Below are positions 1 through 7,667 of a stretch of DNA of 64,000 nt, one piece after another. Location of the stretch: assembly GCA_016795505.1 (NCBI GenBank), contig JAEUHH010000064.1:1-64000 (forward strand), given 5' to 3'. The notes under the pieces were generated by a model. The model saw nothing but the letters and a program-made list of their open reading frames with translations, was not told the origin of the DNA and did not search any database. Numbering within the stretch: the first letter of the stretch is position 1; every line of letters starts with the position of its first letter. This DNA is from Verrucomicrobiales bacterium. GTDB lineage: Bacteria > Verrucomicrobiota > Verrucomicrobiia > Verrucomicrobiales > DEV007. A program made the position numbers and the translations under genes.

Positions 1-192
1 CGAGCCGCAACCCGAGCCGCAACCCGAGCCGCAACCCGAGCCGCAACCCGAGCCGCAACCCGAGCCGCAACCCGAGCCGCAACCCGAGCCGCAACCCGAG
101 CCGCAAGCCGAGCCGCAAGCCGAGCCGCAAGCCGAGCCGCTTCCCGAACCGCTTCCCGAACCGCTTCCCGAACCGCTTCCCGAACCGCTTCC
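1..192 (+). repeat. 12-bp coding tandem repeat, 16 units
   Basis: Sixteen uninterrupted 12-bp units fill the left edge: eight CGAGCCGCAACC, three CGAGCCGCAAGC, one CGAGCCGCTTCC and four CGAACCGCTTCC. The variants sit in blocks, as expected from local unit duplication. In the reading frame of the following gene each unit encodes Glu-Pro-Gln-Pro, Glu-Pro-Gln-Ala or Glu-Pro-Leu-Pro. The array probably continues left of the window. Confidence 0.97.
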
Positions 193-1042
193 TGCGGGAA
201 ATGTCGCCGTTCAGCTGGATGCCGGACCGATCTGGTCGGTCGGGGGTGAGGCTGACGACTTGGCTGAGCCTCTTGCGGCCGCCGGCTTGTCGGAGGTGGT
301 GATCCATGATTGGACCCCAGAGGCCATCGAAGCATGGGCTCTTTCCGATCAGGTCGAGGCGCCAGTGCCCGCGGATATTCCGCCCCCAGTCCCCGCCACG
401 CCTCCGGTCCCTTTGCCAATGGGGCGCAAGCCGCTCGATCTGGGGCGTCCGGAACCCGTTTCCAAAGAGCCGGCGCCTCCGGTCCAGCCGTGGCCCTTGG
501 AGATTGAGACCGCGCCGCCGATTCTGCCGACTCCGGCATCGGCTCCAGAGAAAGAGGAGCAGACTTCGTCACCCGTTCCCCATATGGTGCCGCTGCTGGC
601 GCCGACGATGCACCGCGACCTCGTGTCGATCCGGAAAAAGCCGCGTGTTCTGGTGGTCCATCCGGCGGCGTCCACCGGACGGTTGATCCGTGAGTCGCTG
701 CAAAATTTCACCCAAGCCGAGATCGATCTTTCGCCCGATACCAGTCACGGGTTCGAGATGGCCCTGTCGAGGCGCTATCACCTGTTCATCTTCGCCCTCC
801 ATCTGCCCGACATGGATGGGCCGTTGCTCTACGAGATGATTTCCAAGGCCTATGCCGCCTTCCGCGAGGGCGAGAGCCGCACCGCGCCGGGGGTGATCTT
901 CGTGCGCGAGCCCGAGGAACGCCTGCCGCCGCCGGAGATCAGCCGCGATGCGCGGGTGAAGGGCATTCTTTCCAAACCGCTGAGCATCGAGAGACTCCTC
1001 GATGCCGTGAAGTCCACCCTGCCGATGCGCGATCCGATGTGA
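2..1042 (+). CDS. Pro/Glu-rich repeat protein with C-terminal degenerate receiver domain (5' partial)
   Basis: The frame is open from base 2, so the start lies outside the window; the TTG at 260 is internal. The visible protein begins with an EPQP-type repeat, continues through a Pro-rich linker, and ends in about 125 residues with the layout of a response-regulator receiver domain: a beta strand (RVLVV), a helix, a second strand ([13 protein letters not shown]), and the late SKPLS motif with the conserved Lys. The phosphoacceptor Asp before LHLPDMDG is Ala, and the acidic pair after the first strand is His-Pro. Phosphorylation is therefore unlikely. The repeat linker suggests a spacer or tether. 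Partner and role are unknown. Confidence 0.85.
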   Translation, partial: EPQPEPQPEPQPEPQPEPQPEPQPEPQPEPQPEPQAEPQAEPQAEPLPEPLPEPLPEPLPEPLPAGNVAVQLDAGPIWSVGGEADDLAEPLAAAGLSEVVIHDWTPEAIEAWALSDQVEAPVPADIPPPVPATPPVPLPMGRKPLDLGRPEPVSKEPAPPVQPWPLEIETAPPILPTPASAPEKEEQTSSPVPHMVPLLAPTMHRDLVSIRKKPRVLVVHPAASTGRLIRESLQNFTQAEIDLSPDTSHGFEMALSRRYHLFIFALHLPDMDGPLLYEMISKAYAAFREGESRTAPGVIFVREPEERLPPPEISRDARVKGILSKPLSIERLLDAVKSTLPMRDPM

Positions 1043-1048
1043 TGCGCA

Positions 1049-1066
1049 GGCGGCGGCGCCGCCGCC
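1049..1066. other. 18-bp perfect GC palindrome
   Basis: GGCGGCGGCGCCGCCGCC reads the same on both strands and starts six bases after the upstream stop codon. It could fold as a hairpin, but no T-run follows, so a terminator role is uncertain. It produces an artificial poly-Arg extension if the next gene is started at 1039. Confidence 0.6.
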
Positions 1067-1098
1067 GACTACCCAAACCAATAGATTCCTTCAGAAAA

Positions 1099-1905
1099 AT
1101 GCGCTACGCCCTCAATGCCTCCACCATCAAGCCCGTGCCGCTGCTGGAGAAGATCCGCATCGCCGGAGAGACTGGCTACGACGGCATCGAACTGTGGGCG
1201 GTCGAGCTCTATGAGCATGTCGGCCGCGGGGGGGAAATCTCCGAGGTGGAAAAAGCCCTCGCCGACCACGGACTCACCGTCCCCAGCCTGATCGCGGTGC
1301 GGAACTGGGGCGAGTCCTCGGGTTGGGAATACAAACTCGCGCTCGACGAGGTGCGGCGTCGGTTTGAACTCGCCGCCCGCATCGGCTCGCCGCTGGTCGT
1401 CTGCACCCCGCCCATGGAGCGTCCCGGCATCGAGGGCTTGGCGGATCGCTATCGCGACCTGCTCCAGATCGGTCGCGAGTCGGGGGTGCGGGCGGTGCTG
1501 GAGTTCATCAGTTTCTTCGCCAGCCTGAACAACGTGTCCGATGCCGTGGCGGTGCTGGACGAGTGCGGCGATCCCGATGGCTGCCTCATCCTCGACGCCT
1601 TCCACCATTGGAATCAGCGCACCACGCTCGACGATATCCGCGCCCTGCCGCTGGAGCGCATCGCCCACTACCACATCGACGACGCGGCGCCGGGCATTCC
1701 CAGTGGAGCGCAGAAAGATCCCGACCGGGTGATGATCGGCGATGGCGTCATCGACCTCCACGCCGAACTGGCCGTGTTGAAGGCGAAAGGCTACGACCGC
1801 TGGCTCAGTCTGGAGCTGTTCAGCCAGACTTGGTGGGAGCGGGATCCCCGCGAGACGGCTCGGATCGGTCTGGAGCGCATGCGCGCGGTGTGGGAGGCAG
1901 CCTGA
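1099..1905 (+). CDS. sugar phosphate isomerase/epimerase-like TIM barrel protein
   Basis: 268 residues from the ATG at 1099. The ATG at 1039 would add a poly-Arg tail encoded by the palindrome and is rejected. The N-terminus (MRYALNAST, then a helix leading to GYDGIELW) is typical of the xylose-isomerase-like TIM barrel family (AP endonuclease 2 fold). Likely metal ligands are a Glu in LEFIS, Asp-His in LDAFHHW, His in YHIDD and Glu near LSLELFS. These proteins isomerise or epimerise sugars or cyclitols; the substrate cannot be read from sequence. It runs convergently into the lipoprotein gene with a 13-bp gap. Confidence 0.8.
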   Translation: MRYALNASTIKPVPLLEKIRIAGETGYDGIELWAVELYEHVGRGGEISEVEKALADHGLTVPSLIAVRNWGESSGWEYKLALDEVRRRFELAARIGSPLVVCTPPMERPGIEGLADRYRDLLQIGRESGVRAVLEFISFFASLNNVSDAVAVLDECGDPDGCLILDAFHHWNQRTTLDDIRALPLERIAHYHIDDAAPGIPSGAQKDPDRVMIGDGVIDLHAELAVLKAKGYDRWLSLELFSQTWWERDPRETARIGLERMRAVWEAA

Positions 1906-1918
1906 CTTTCCGATCGGG

Positions 1919-2689
1919 TCACGGCGGCAGCTCGCCCAGGTAGAGATCGTCGAAAAAGACATCACCCGACACTTCGCCCTGATCCGGCTGCCATTGGTCG
2001 TAGCGGGCTTCGAAGAGCACCCGCAGGCTGGCGAAGCCCTCGGGGAGAAATCCCCAGCTTTCCTGAAATGCCGCCGGCAGGTCGATGGTGAAATCGACCC
2101 AGCGATCCTGCGGCACCTCCAGCGGGCCGAGGAAAACGAATTTCCGATTCCCAATCTCGAACGGCTGGCGGTCGATCCCCCCGAGCACCCAGGCGACCTG
2201 AAGCGGCGCTTCAGACCCTGTCTCAAAAACCGGAAATCCGCGTCCCGGCGCCGGCGTCAGCGAGACCACGACCTGGAGATACTGGTGTCGGGCGCCCTGT
2301 TTCCATCCCTGCACCCGGTAGGAGCCCGACAGGGTCCGCGGCAGACGATCAGTCGGGAGATCCCGCACCACGCCCCACACCCAGGTGCCCTGATCATTGC
2401 GCTGGCGGCTGTCCAGAGCCAGCTTGGCACTGTGTCGGCCCGACCGGGCCACCGTGTCACTGATGGAAAAATCGCGCCAAAAGGGACTGGTGGACGCCAG
2501 ACTCGTCCACGGCTCCCGACCGGATTCGAAGGAGCCGTTCGCCAGCCAGTTGTCCTGCGATGCCCAGCGCTGGGAGGCCCCCGGCGGCTGCGGCGAGCAA
2601 GCCGGCAGGATCGCGAGCAGGCCCGCGGCCGCCAGCGGGAGATGGACGCGTCTGTGAGGCTGCCTGCCGGGATCGAGAGTGTCGGTCAC
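1919..2689 (-). CDS. lipoprotein with CBM-like beta-sandwich domain
   Basis: 256 residues from a GTG start at 2689. That start sits 7 nt after a good -10 box; an ATG at 2716 in the same frame would lie upstream of the predicted transcript. A short basic N-terminus and a hydrophobic run end in a lipobox (LPAC), so the product should be an envelope lipoprotein. The mature part begins with an N-G-S-F-E motif and ends in FFDDLYLG, both common in carbohydrate-binding beta-sandwich modules that start 'NGSFE' and end near 'DDV'. No catalytic domain is visible. Function unknown; polysaccharide binding is an inference. Confidence 0.7.
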   Translation of the reverse strand: MTDTLDPGRQPHRRVHLPLAAAGLLAILPACSPQPPGASQRWASQDNWLANGSFESGREPWTSLASTSPFWRDFSISDTVARSGRHSAKLALDSRQRNDQGTWVWGVVRDLPTDRLPRTLSGSYRVQGWKQGARHQYLQVVVSLTPAPGRGFPVFETGSEAPLQVAWVLGGIDRQPFEIGNRKFVFLGPLEVPQDRWVDFTIDLPAAFQESWGFLPEGFASLRVLFEARYDQWQPDQGEVSGDVFFDDLYLGELPP

Positions 2690-2696
2690 GATCGCG

Positions 2697-2724
2697 ATGG
2701 TATCGCCCGGCGGCATTTTGGCAA
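2697..2724 (-). promoter_or_regulatory. promoter for the lipoprotein gene, leaderless geometry
   Basis: On the minus strand TTGCCA (2719-2724) is followed after 16 bp by TACCAT (2697-2702), and the GTG start comes 7 nt later. Transcription would begin at or next to the start codon. Confidence 0.5.
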
Positions 2725-2806
2725 TGGCGGCATCGACAGAGCCGAAATGGCGGCTATGGTCTTCGCGCCCGCTCCGGCGGGACCCAAACCCACCAGATCA
2801 CACCCC

Positions 2807-3496
2807 ATGAAATCCCTGAAAACACCCCTGTTTCTCGCCGCCGGCCTCGCCGCCGGCCTCGCCGCTGCCGCCCTCACCGTGTCCGCCCAGCAAGAAGGCG
2901 GCTGGACCAGCCTCTTCGATGGCAAATCCATCGATGGCTGGGCGATCAAGAGCGGCTTTGCCACCTACGAAGTGAAGGACGGCACCATCCACGGCACCAC
3001 CGCCGAGGGCAGCCCGAACACCTTCCTGTGCTCGAAGGAGCAATACGGCGATTTCGAGCTCGAATTCGAGGTCAAAGTCCACGACAAGCTCAACTCCGGC
3101 GTCCAGATCCGCTCCCAGCTCAAGGAAATCGAGAAAGAGAACAGCCACGGCGGCCGCGTCTTCGGTCCCCAGGTGGAGATCGAGTCCAGCCCCGGCCAGG
3201 CCGGCTACATTTATGGCGAAGCCACCGGCCTTGGCTGGCTTTCACCCGAGCCGAATAACAAGGATCACGCCCACAACCACATGAAAAACGGCGAGTGGAA
3301 CCATTTCCGCATCGTCGCCAAGGGCCCGCGGATTCAGACCTGGATCAACGGCCAGGCGGTCGCCGACCTGACCCACGAGGAAATCTACAAAACCCACCCG
3401 AAAGGCTTCATCGGTCTCCAAGTCCACGGCATCGGCAAGCAAACCGGCCCCTACGATGTCGCGTGGCGGAATCTCCGCATCAAGCCGCTCAACTGA
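2807..3496 (+). CDS. secreted DUF1080 (3-keto-disaccharide hydrolase-like) protein
   Basis: 229 residues from the ATG at 2807; longer upstream starts add no signal peptide. Residues 1-27 are a signal peptide (hydrophobic Ala/Leu/Gly run ending VSA). The mature protein opens with WTSLFDGKSIDGW, the hallmark of DUF1080, a concanavalin-like beta-sandwich now linked to 3-keto-glycoside hydrolysis and abundant in Verrucomicrobiota and Planctomycetota. The end (GLQVHG...WRNLRIKPL) is also typical. A possible promoter (TCGACA, 16 bp, TATGGT) lies about 50 bp upstream, and a strong terminator follows. A second DUF1080 gene occurs at 33.4 kb. Confidence 0.88.
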   Translation: MKSLKTPLFLAAGLAAGLAAAALTVSAQQEGGWTSLFDGKSIDGWAIKSGFATYEVKDGTIHGTTAEGSPNTFLCSKEQYGDFELEFEVKVHDKLNSGVQIRSQLKEIEKENSHGGRVFGPQVEIESSPGQAGYIYGEATGLGWLSPEPNNKDHAHNHMKNGEWNHFRIVAKGPRIQTWINGQAVADLTHEEIYKTHPKGFIGLQVHGIGKQTGPYDVAWRNLRIKPLN

Positions 3497-3546
3497 CCGT
3501 CGATTCCCGCGCCAGACCTGGCCGGAATCGACCAACCTCACTTTTT

Positions 3547-3581
3547 AAAAAGGCTGCGGAAGAGATTCCGCAGCCTTTTTT
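3547..3581 (+). terminator. rho-independent terminator after DUF1080 gene
   Basis: A 10-bp stem, GGCTGCGGAA (3552-3561) with TTCCGCAGCC (3566-3575), closes a GAGA loop. It is flanked by A5 and T6, so it may work in both directions. Confidence 0.92.
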
Positions 3582-3648
3582 GCGCGCTCGCTTAAAGGGT
3601 CGAAATTATTGGGGGTTCTGAAATTTTCATATTTTCAAAAAAATTCGC

Positions 3649-3676
3649 TTGCTAAACAAATAATGTTTTTTATAAT
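3649..3676 (+). promoter_or_regulatory. sigma-70-type promoter of the P-loop gene
   Basis: TTGCTA (3649-3654), 16-bp spacer, and a perfect TATAAT (3671-3676) lie in a strikingly AT-rich 100-bp stretch. The expected start site leaves a leader of about 17 nt before the ATG at 3700. Confidence 0.7.
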
Positions 3677-3699
3677 TTTCACACCATATCGAACCCAAC

Positions 3700-4413
3700 A
3701 TGAAAAAGCTCCTCGTCGTCCTCAATGATTTGGAAGGTTCCGGAAAGTCCACCGTGGCCCGGACCTTGTCCCACTACCTCAGCGACCAATCTGTGCGCCA
3801 CTCCCTCATCATCAGCGATGAGAGTGATGCCGAAGCCGGCCTGACCGGAGAATTCTGGGACATCGAGGACGAAATCGAGATGGGCCAGCTGATCCGGAGC
3901 CTCGATCGGAACGACGCCGTGGTCCTCGACATCGCCAGCGGCGCCGCCCGGAACTGGGCGGAATTCTGTGAAGCCGAGGAACTCGACTCCGTGCTCTCCG
4001 AGATGGATGTCGAGATGACCCTGATCATCCCCGAGCACCGCGCCGAGCGTTGCCACGAGGAGATCGTCGACTTGGCCGAGATCTTTTCCGATCAAGCCGA
4101 TTACGTCATCGTCCACCTGCCCATCGAGCCGAAGGGATCGGTGGAGGAAAAATGGAAGGGCGGCTACGCGGCCAAGGCCGTCAACTACCTCGGCGCGCTG
4201 GAACTCACCCTGCCCGGCATTGATGCCGACCTCGAGACCGCGCTTGAGTCCAGCGATCTGTCGCTCGGCCAGGCGCTCGGCCAGCTCGACGAGTTGCCCC
4301 GTTTCCTGGAGGTGCAGGTTACGGAATGGCGTGAAAAAGCAACACTTGCATGTGAGCGCGCTTCGGAATATTTGATTCCCGAGCGCGTCGATGGTCTGGT
4401 CAGCACCCGCTGA
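3700..4413 (+). CDS. acidic P-loop NTPase of unknown role
   Basis: 237 residues. The N-terminus has a hydrophobic strand followed by a Walker A loop ending GSGKST (residues 13-18), although the first Gly of the classic pattern is Asp. A second hydrophobic strand (AVVLDIAS, residues 73-80) fits Walker B. The remainder is strongly acidic and helical. The fold could be ParA/MinD-like or related to the plasmid nucleotide-binding proteins of the StbB/TraL type; nothing in the sequence decides this. The gene stands alone, with its own promoter, an AT-rich upstream region unlike its neighbours, and a strong terminator. It could have been acquired by transfer. Confidence 0.75.
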   Translation: MKKLLVVLNDLEGSGKSTVARTLSHYLSDQSVRHSLIISDESDAEAGLTGEFWDIEDEIEMGQLIRSLDRNDAVVLDIASGAARNWAEFCEAEELDSVLSEMDVEMTLIIPEHRAERCHEEIVDLAEIFSDQADYVIVHLPIEPKGSVEEKWKGGYAAKAVNYLGALELTLPGIDADLETALESSDLSLGQALGQLDELPRFLEVQVTEWREKATLACERASEYLIPERVDGLVSTR

Positions 4414-4498
4414 TCCGTCCGGCGCAAGCCAACCAATTTCTGGAGTATTCGTTTGGAGGACGATACGGAGCGGGTCCTGTAGGCTCGCTCCAAAAAGA

Positions 4499-4533
4499 GC
4501 CCCCGGTCCGAGTGGACCGGGGGCTTCTTTTTT
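4499..4533. terminator. bidirectional terminator between convergent genes
   Basis: An 11-bp perfect stem, GCCCCCGGTCC (4499-4509) with GGACCGGGGGC (4514-4524), closes a GAGT loop. TTCTTTTTT follows, and an A-rich stretch precedes it. It separates the P-loop gene from the leftward operon. Confidence 0.95.
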
Positions 4534-4555
4534 GCCCCATTTTCAGCCAGGTCAC

Positions 4556-4999
4556 TCAGACCGGCAGGATCTTGCGCATCCGACGATGAGGCAGGGTGAC
4601 CTCGACAAAAGGCGGGCCCTCCACCGCATAGCCAAGCGGCTCGTAAAACGGCACCACCGTCGCGCGGGCGTTCAGCACCAGCTCCCGGATGCCCCGCTCG
4701 CGGGCGTACTGCTCGGCAAAGGCCACCAGCATCCGTCCCAGACCCCGACCACGCCACTCCTCGGCCACTGCTACCTGCCGCATTTTGGCGATGCCATCGC
4801 CCAGCACGTTCAGCACCAGACAGCCGGCCAGGATCGACCCGTCATCGCTCCAGATCGCCAGATGCCAGTCGCCATGCTCCGCAGCCAGCTCATCCGGGGA
4901 GAAATCCAGGCCCAGCGGCAGCCGCAACACCGTGCGGCGCAGCGCCACCGCTTGGGCGTAGGCGGGCGAGCCGTGGTCGATGGGAGTCAGGACAGGCAA
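4556..4999 (-). CDS. GNAT family N-acetyltransferase
   Basis: 147 residues from a TTG start at 4999 that overlaps the end of the DoxX-like gene by 13 bp. A longer open frame reaches 5392, but that part is only the shadow of the DoxX-like gene. The acetyl-CoA-binding motif is clear (residues 80-88, E-E-W-R-G-R-G-L-G), as are the following helix (AFAEQYARERG) and the C-terminal FYEPLGY strand-loop. The length matches small single-domain GNATs. The acceptor is unknown. It is the last gene of the leftward operon and ends just before a bidirectional terminator. Confidence 0.88.
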   Translation of the reverse strand: MPVLTPIDHGSPAYAQAVALRRTVLRLPLGLDFSPDELAAEHGDWHLAIWSDDGSILAGCLVLNVLGDGIAKMRQVAVAEEWRGRGLGRMLVAFAEQYARERGIRELVLNARATVVPFYEPLGYAVEGPPFVEVTLPHRRMRKILPV

Positions 5000-5412
5000 G
5001 GTGCGGATGGCGTGGGTTTGCTGGGGACCAGTGGGCTCAGCCTCCACACCACCCAGGCCACCGCATAGAGACAGGCATCCTTGGCGATGCCGCCATGCAT
5101 GTCCTTCAGCGAGTCCGGGTGAAAGCCGACCACCAGAAAGATCAGAATCGTCATCGTGACCGATGCCGTCAACACCGCCGCGCGCTCCAGCCGGCCCAGG
5201 CCGATCGAGATACCTGCCACGATCATCACCAGCCCGAGCCCCACGAGGAAGCGGTCCGGATCGGGCCAGAACAGCCCGGAACGCAGCACGAGATCCCGCT
5301 GCATCGCGGTGGGGCCCAGGATCTTGGGCACCAATCCCTCCCAGATCCAGACAAAAGCCAGCGACCAGCGGCAGATGACCTTCAGTTTCCAAAGTTCGAT
5401 GGCGGATGGCAT
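4987..5412 (-). CDS. DoxX-like small integral membrane protein
   Basis: 141 residues with four predicted membrane segments, near residues 13-30, 55-73, 80-97 and 109-125. The N-terminal pattern (R-W-S-L-A-F-V-W-I-W-E-G-L-V-P-K) resembles DoxX-like proteins. Their biochemical role is poorly defined; some work with thiol or redox systems. It lies 6 bp after the DUF2071 gene and overlaps the GNAT gene, so it is part of the same transcript. Confidence 0.75.
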   Translation of the reverse strand: MPSAIELWKLKVICRWSLAFVWIWEGLVPKILGPTAMQRDLVLRSGLFWPDPDRFLVGLGLVMIVAGISIGLGRLERAAVLTASVTMTILIFLVVGFHPDSLKDMHGGIAKDACLYAVAWVVWRLSPLVPSKPTPSAPCLS

Positions 5413-5418
5413 GGCAGT

Positions 5419-6291
5419 TCAGTTCGGTTGGGATTCAGGACGCGGGTTGATCCAGCCGGGCCGGCCCATCAAGACCTCGCGACAGCCGGGACTGTAATTG
5501 GCAAAGGTGAATCGGGCAGTCGCACCCCAATCGCGGCCGCCGGGAGCCCTCTCCAGCAGCGAGCGGTCGGTGAGTGCCAGGTCGATCCGGCATTGGGGCC
5601 AGGGCCGATGCCAGATCCGGAAAAAGCCGGGTTGCCGTCCGCCCGCCCAGGTCACGTAGGCGGTGTAGCGCTCCAGCAGGAATTCGTCCAGCGATCCACG
5701 GGTGCACGGAGCGAGAGGCTCCGCCAGCCAGTCCGCGTGATACCGCAGCGACGCACCGCCATCGGCCGTCGTCACCCGACCCTCGATGGCCGCGTCCTTT
5801 TCCGGCTCGTGGTGGTAGTCGATCCGGCCCAGTCGATAAGGCAGGCCGAAAGCCACCGGACCAAGAAGGACGGCCAGCCGGTTGGTCAGCCATTCGGCGA
5901 GGAAATGGATGCCCGGCTCACCATTCCGGACGACATAGGTCCGGACATTGAGGAAGGCATGGGTGGCGATCGGGGCAAAAAGTCGACGCCCCACCGATCC
6001 TCCCAGCCGCGGGCGCATGTCCCGCATGGTGAAAGCCACCAGGCTCACCCACGCCGAGCCGTCACGACAGTCCAGCGGAAAGGGCACCCAGGGCTGGAGC
6101 CGCTGCGGCTCGACCGAAAAATGGATGAACACGGCCCGCTCCCAGTCCGCCAGGAAGAGTGGCTCGCCCCGGCGCGAGTGCAGCCGCTGCCAGCCGAGTT
6201 CTCCGGGGGTGGCCGCGGTGGATGGATTCCGATCAAACAGGGTAGGATCGGAGATCGAACCCTGTTTGATCGGAAATCGCGGCGCATTCAT
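5419..6291 (-). CDS. DUF2071 (YqjF-like) protein with repeat-derived N-terminus
   Basis: 290 residues from the ATG at 6291. From about residue 35 the protein shows the DUF2071 pattern: F-L-A-D-W-E-R, a Val-Glu-Pro-Gln-Arg-Leu-Gln-Pro segment, later LVAFTM and MRDMRPR, and a tail ending G-R-P-G-W-I. Acetoacetate-decarboxylase-like folds are known in this family, but its reaction is not established. The first 20 or so codons are supplied by a copy of the dispersed 22-bp repeat, so the native start may have been displaced. No convincing downstream Met is present. It lies in the middle of the GbsR-linked operon. Confidence 0.8.
   Translation of the reverse strand: MNAPRFPIKQGSISDPTLFDRNPSTAATPGELGWQRLHSRRGEPLFLADWERAVFIHFSVEPQRLQPWVPFPLDCRDGSAWVSLVAFTMRDMRPRLGGSVGRRLFAPIATHAFLNVRTYVVRNGEPGIHFLAEWLTNRLAVLLGPVAFGLPYRLGRIDYHHEPEKDAAIEGRVTTADGGASLRYHADWLAEPLAPCTRGSLDEFLLERYTAYVTWAGGRQPGFFRIWHRPWPQCRIDLALTDRSLLERAPGGRDWGATARFTFANYSPGCREVLMGRPGWINPRPESQPN
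6226..6277. repeat. dispersed 22-bp-module repeat, head-to-head copy A
   Basis: Two perfect 17-bp inverted arms, TTCCGATCAAACAGGGT (6227-6243) and its complement (6259-6275), flank a 15-bp centre. The copy lies inside the 5' end of the DUF2071 open frame. Related copies occur near 24.3, 34.9, 43.9 and 51.8 kb. Confidence 0.93.
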
Positions 6292-6313
6292 CGGGGTGGG
6301 GCGGATGGGAGGA

Positions 6314-6715
6314 TCAACGAAAGGCGACGAACCAATAGACGGCGGCGCAGCCGCCGTAGGCAAGCGTGAGGATCCAGTGAATCGCGGTGCGTCCCGGCTG
6401 TCCGCGCCAGTGCGACGAGTCGTAGTAGAGCCATTGGATGGCGGTGCGGATGGCCCAGAATCCTCCGATCCCGGCGGCGAGCCAGCGCGCCATCGGATTG
6501 TCGCCGCCGGCGATTTCCGCCGCGAACCGCAGGGTGATGATGCCAAAGATGAGGAGCGTGATCGTGATGAACCACTTGTGGACGTGGAACACCTCGCGCA
6601 TCAGCAGTGGCAGCGCGGCGAGTTGGCTCTGCCAGCCGAGCAGGCGGTCGAGCCGGAGATTGATCAGGGCGATGGCGATCTGGCCGAGGGCGGCGAAGGT
6701 GAGGAGAGTGGGCAT
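6314..6715 (-). CDS. small four-helix membrane protein, paralogue of the gene at 7668-8075
   Basis: 133 residues with four hydrophobic segments (about 3-22, 47-65, 80-97 and 112-130). It shares with the protein at 7668-8075 a central pattern: a Leu-Pro start, a Phe/Val aromatic segment, A-A-E-I or A-T-E-I-A followed by Gly, then a Trp-x-x-R/G-A helix. The shared layout indicates duplication inside one operon. No catalytic motif is visible. It sits 7 bp after the epimerase gene. Confidence 0.78.
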   Translation of the reverse strand: MPTLLTFAALGQIAIALINLRLDRLLGWQSQLAALPLLMREVFHVHKWFITITLLIFGIITLRFAAEIAGGDNPMARWLAAGIGGFWAIRTAIQWLYYDSSHWRGQPGRTAIHWILTLAYGGCAAVYWFVAFR

Positions 6716-6719
6716 GACG

Positions 6720-6740
6720 TTTTCAGGGTTCAGTTTTCAG
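6720..6740. repeat. three degenerate heptamers at a gene end
   Basis: TTTTCAG, GGTTCAG and TTTTCAG lie in strict 7-bp phase. The middle of the block supplies the stop codon and last residues of the epimerase gene. Similar heptamers occur at 28794, 29809, 33229 and 33351. Confidence 0.65.
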
Positions 6741-7664
6741 GTGGCTGATGGCTTCGGGTAGGGTGGGGTAATGGAAGGTGAATCCTTCATCGAGGAGACG
6801 CCGGGGGATGACGCGGCGGCTTTTCACGATGAGTTCCGTCTCGGTGCGAAGGAGGACGGCGCCGATCTCCAGCATCCATCGGGTGGCGGGTAGTCCGAGG
6901 GGACAGCCGGCGGCCTGGCGGAACAGGCGCATCATCTCGGCGTTGGTGACGGGCTCCGGGGCGCACAGATTGTAGATGCCCTTGGCATCGGGTCTGCCGA
7001 TCAGCCAGTCGATCGCCCGGCAGAAATCAGTGGCGTGCAGCCACGAGACATACTGGCGACCGCCGGCCATCGACCCGCCGAGCCCGAGCCGGGCGAGGCG
7101 GAGGAGCACTTCGTTCACGCCGCCCGGCTCGGGTCCCATCACCATGGCAGTGCGGAGCGCGATCTTCCGGGTGTGCGGCACGGCTTCCGCCTCCAGGGCG
7201 GCCTCCCAGGCGGTGGCCACTTCGACAGAGAACGCGTCGCGGGCGGCAGGAGTGGCTCCGATGGCGCCGGCCTCGTCGTGGGGAGCGCCGAGGGTGTGGC
7301 GGTAGATGGTCGCGGTGCTGGCATTCAGCCAGACCGGCGGGGGAGCGGCTGCCTGACGAATCGCCTCGCCCAGAATGCGGGTGGATCGCAGGCGGGAATT
7401 CAGGATCAGGGAGCGATTGGCGGCGTGGTAGCGGCAGTTCACCGATCGGCCGGCGAGATTGATCACGGCGGCGGCGTTTTCGAGTTCCGCGGCCCACGGG
7501 CCGAGGGTCTCGCCGTCCCAGTGGATGCCGCGGCCGTGGATGACGGCCCCGGGTCGGCGGCTGAGGATGATGGGCTCTTTGCCATGGTCGTGGAGCCATC
7601 GGGCAAGGGTGCGCCCGAGAAAGCCCGAGCCGCCGGCGAGGATGATTTTTGTGTTCGGACTCAT
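6723..7664 (-). CDS. TIGR01777 family NAD(P)-dependent epimerase-like protein
   Basis: 313 residues. An N-terminal Rossmann loop G-G-S-G-F-L-G (residues 11-17) binds NAD(P), a V-I-N-L-A-G-R segment follows, and the last 50 residues match the DUF1731 tail typical of TIGR01777 proteins (R-L-L-D-E-G-F-x-F-x-Y-P). The bacterial relative is YfcH; its substrate is unknown. The final residues (K-T-E-P) come from a heptamer repeat. Gaps of 3 and 7 bp to its neighbours place it in the GbsR-linked operon. Confidence 0.9.
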   Translation of the reverse strand: MSPNTKIILAGGSGFLGRTLARWLHDHGKEPIILSRRPGAVIHGRGIHWDGETLGPWAAELENAAAVINLAGRSVNCRYHAANRSLILNSRLRSTRILGEAIRQAAAPPPVWLNASTATIYRHTLGAPHDEAGAIGATPAARDAFSVEVATAWEAALEAEAVPHTRKIALRTAMVMGPEPGGVNEVLLRLARLGLGGSMAGGRQYVSWLHATDFCRAIDWLIGRPDAKGIYNLCAPEPVTNAEMMRLFRQAAGCPLGLPATRWMLEIGAVLLRTETELIVKSRRVIPRRLLDEGFTFHYPTLPEAISHLKTEP

Positions 7665-7667
7665 GGA

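Noticed and set aside
1039-1098. Upstream ATG giving a poly-Arg N-terminus for the isomerase
   Set aside because: The extra residues are encoded by the GC palindrome and lack family similarity.
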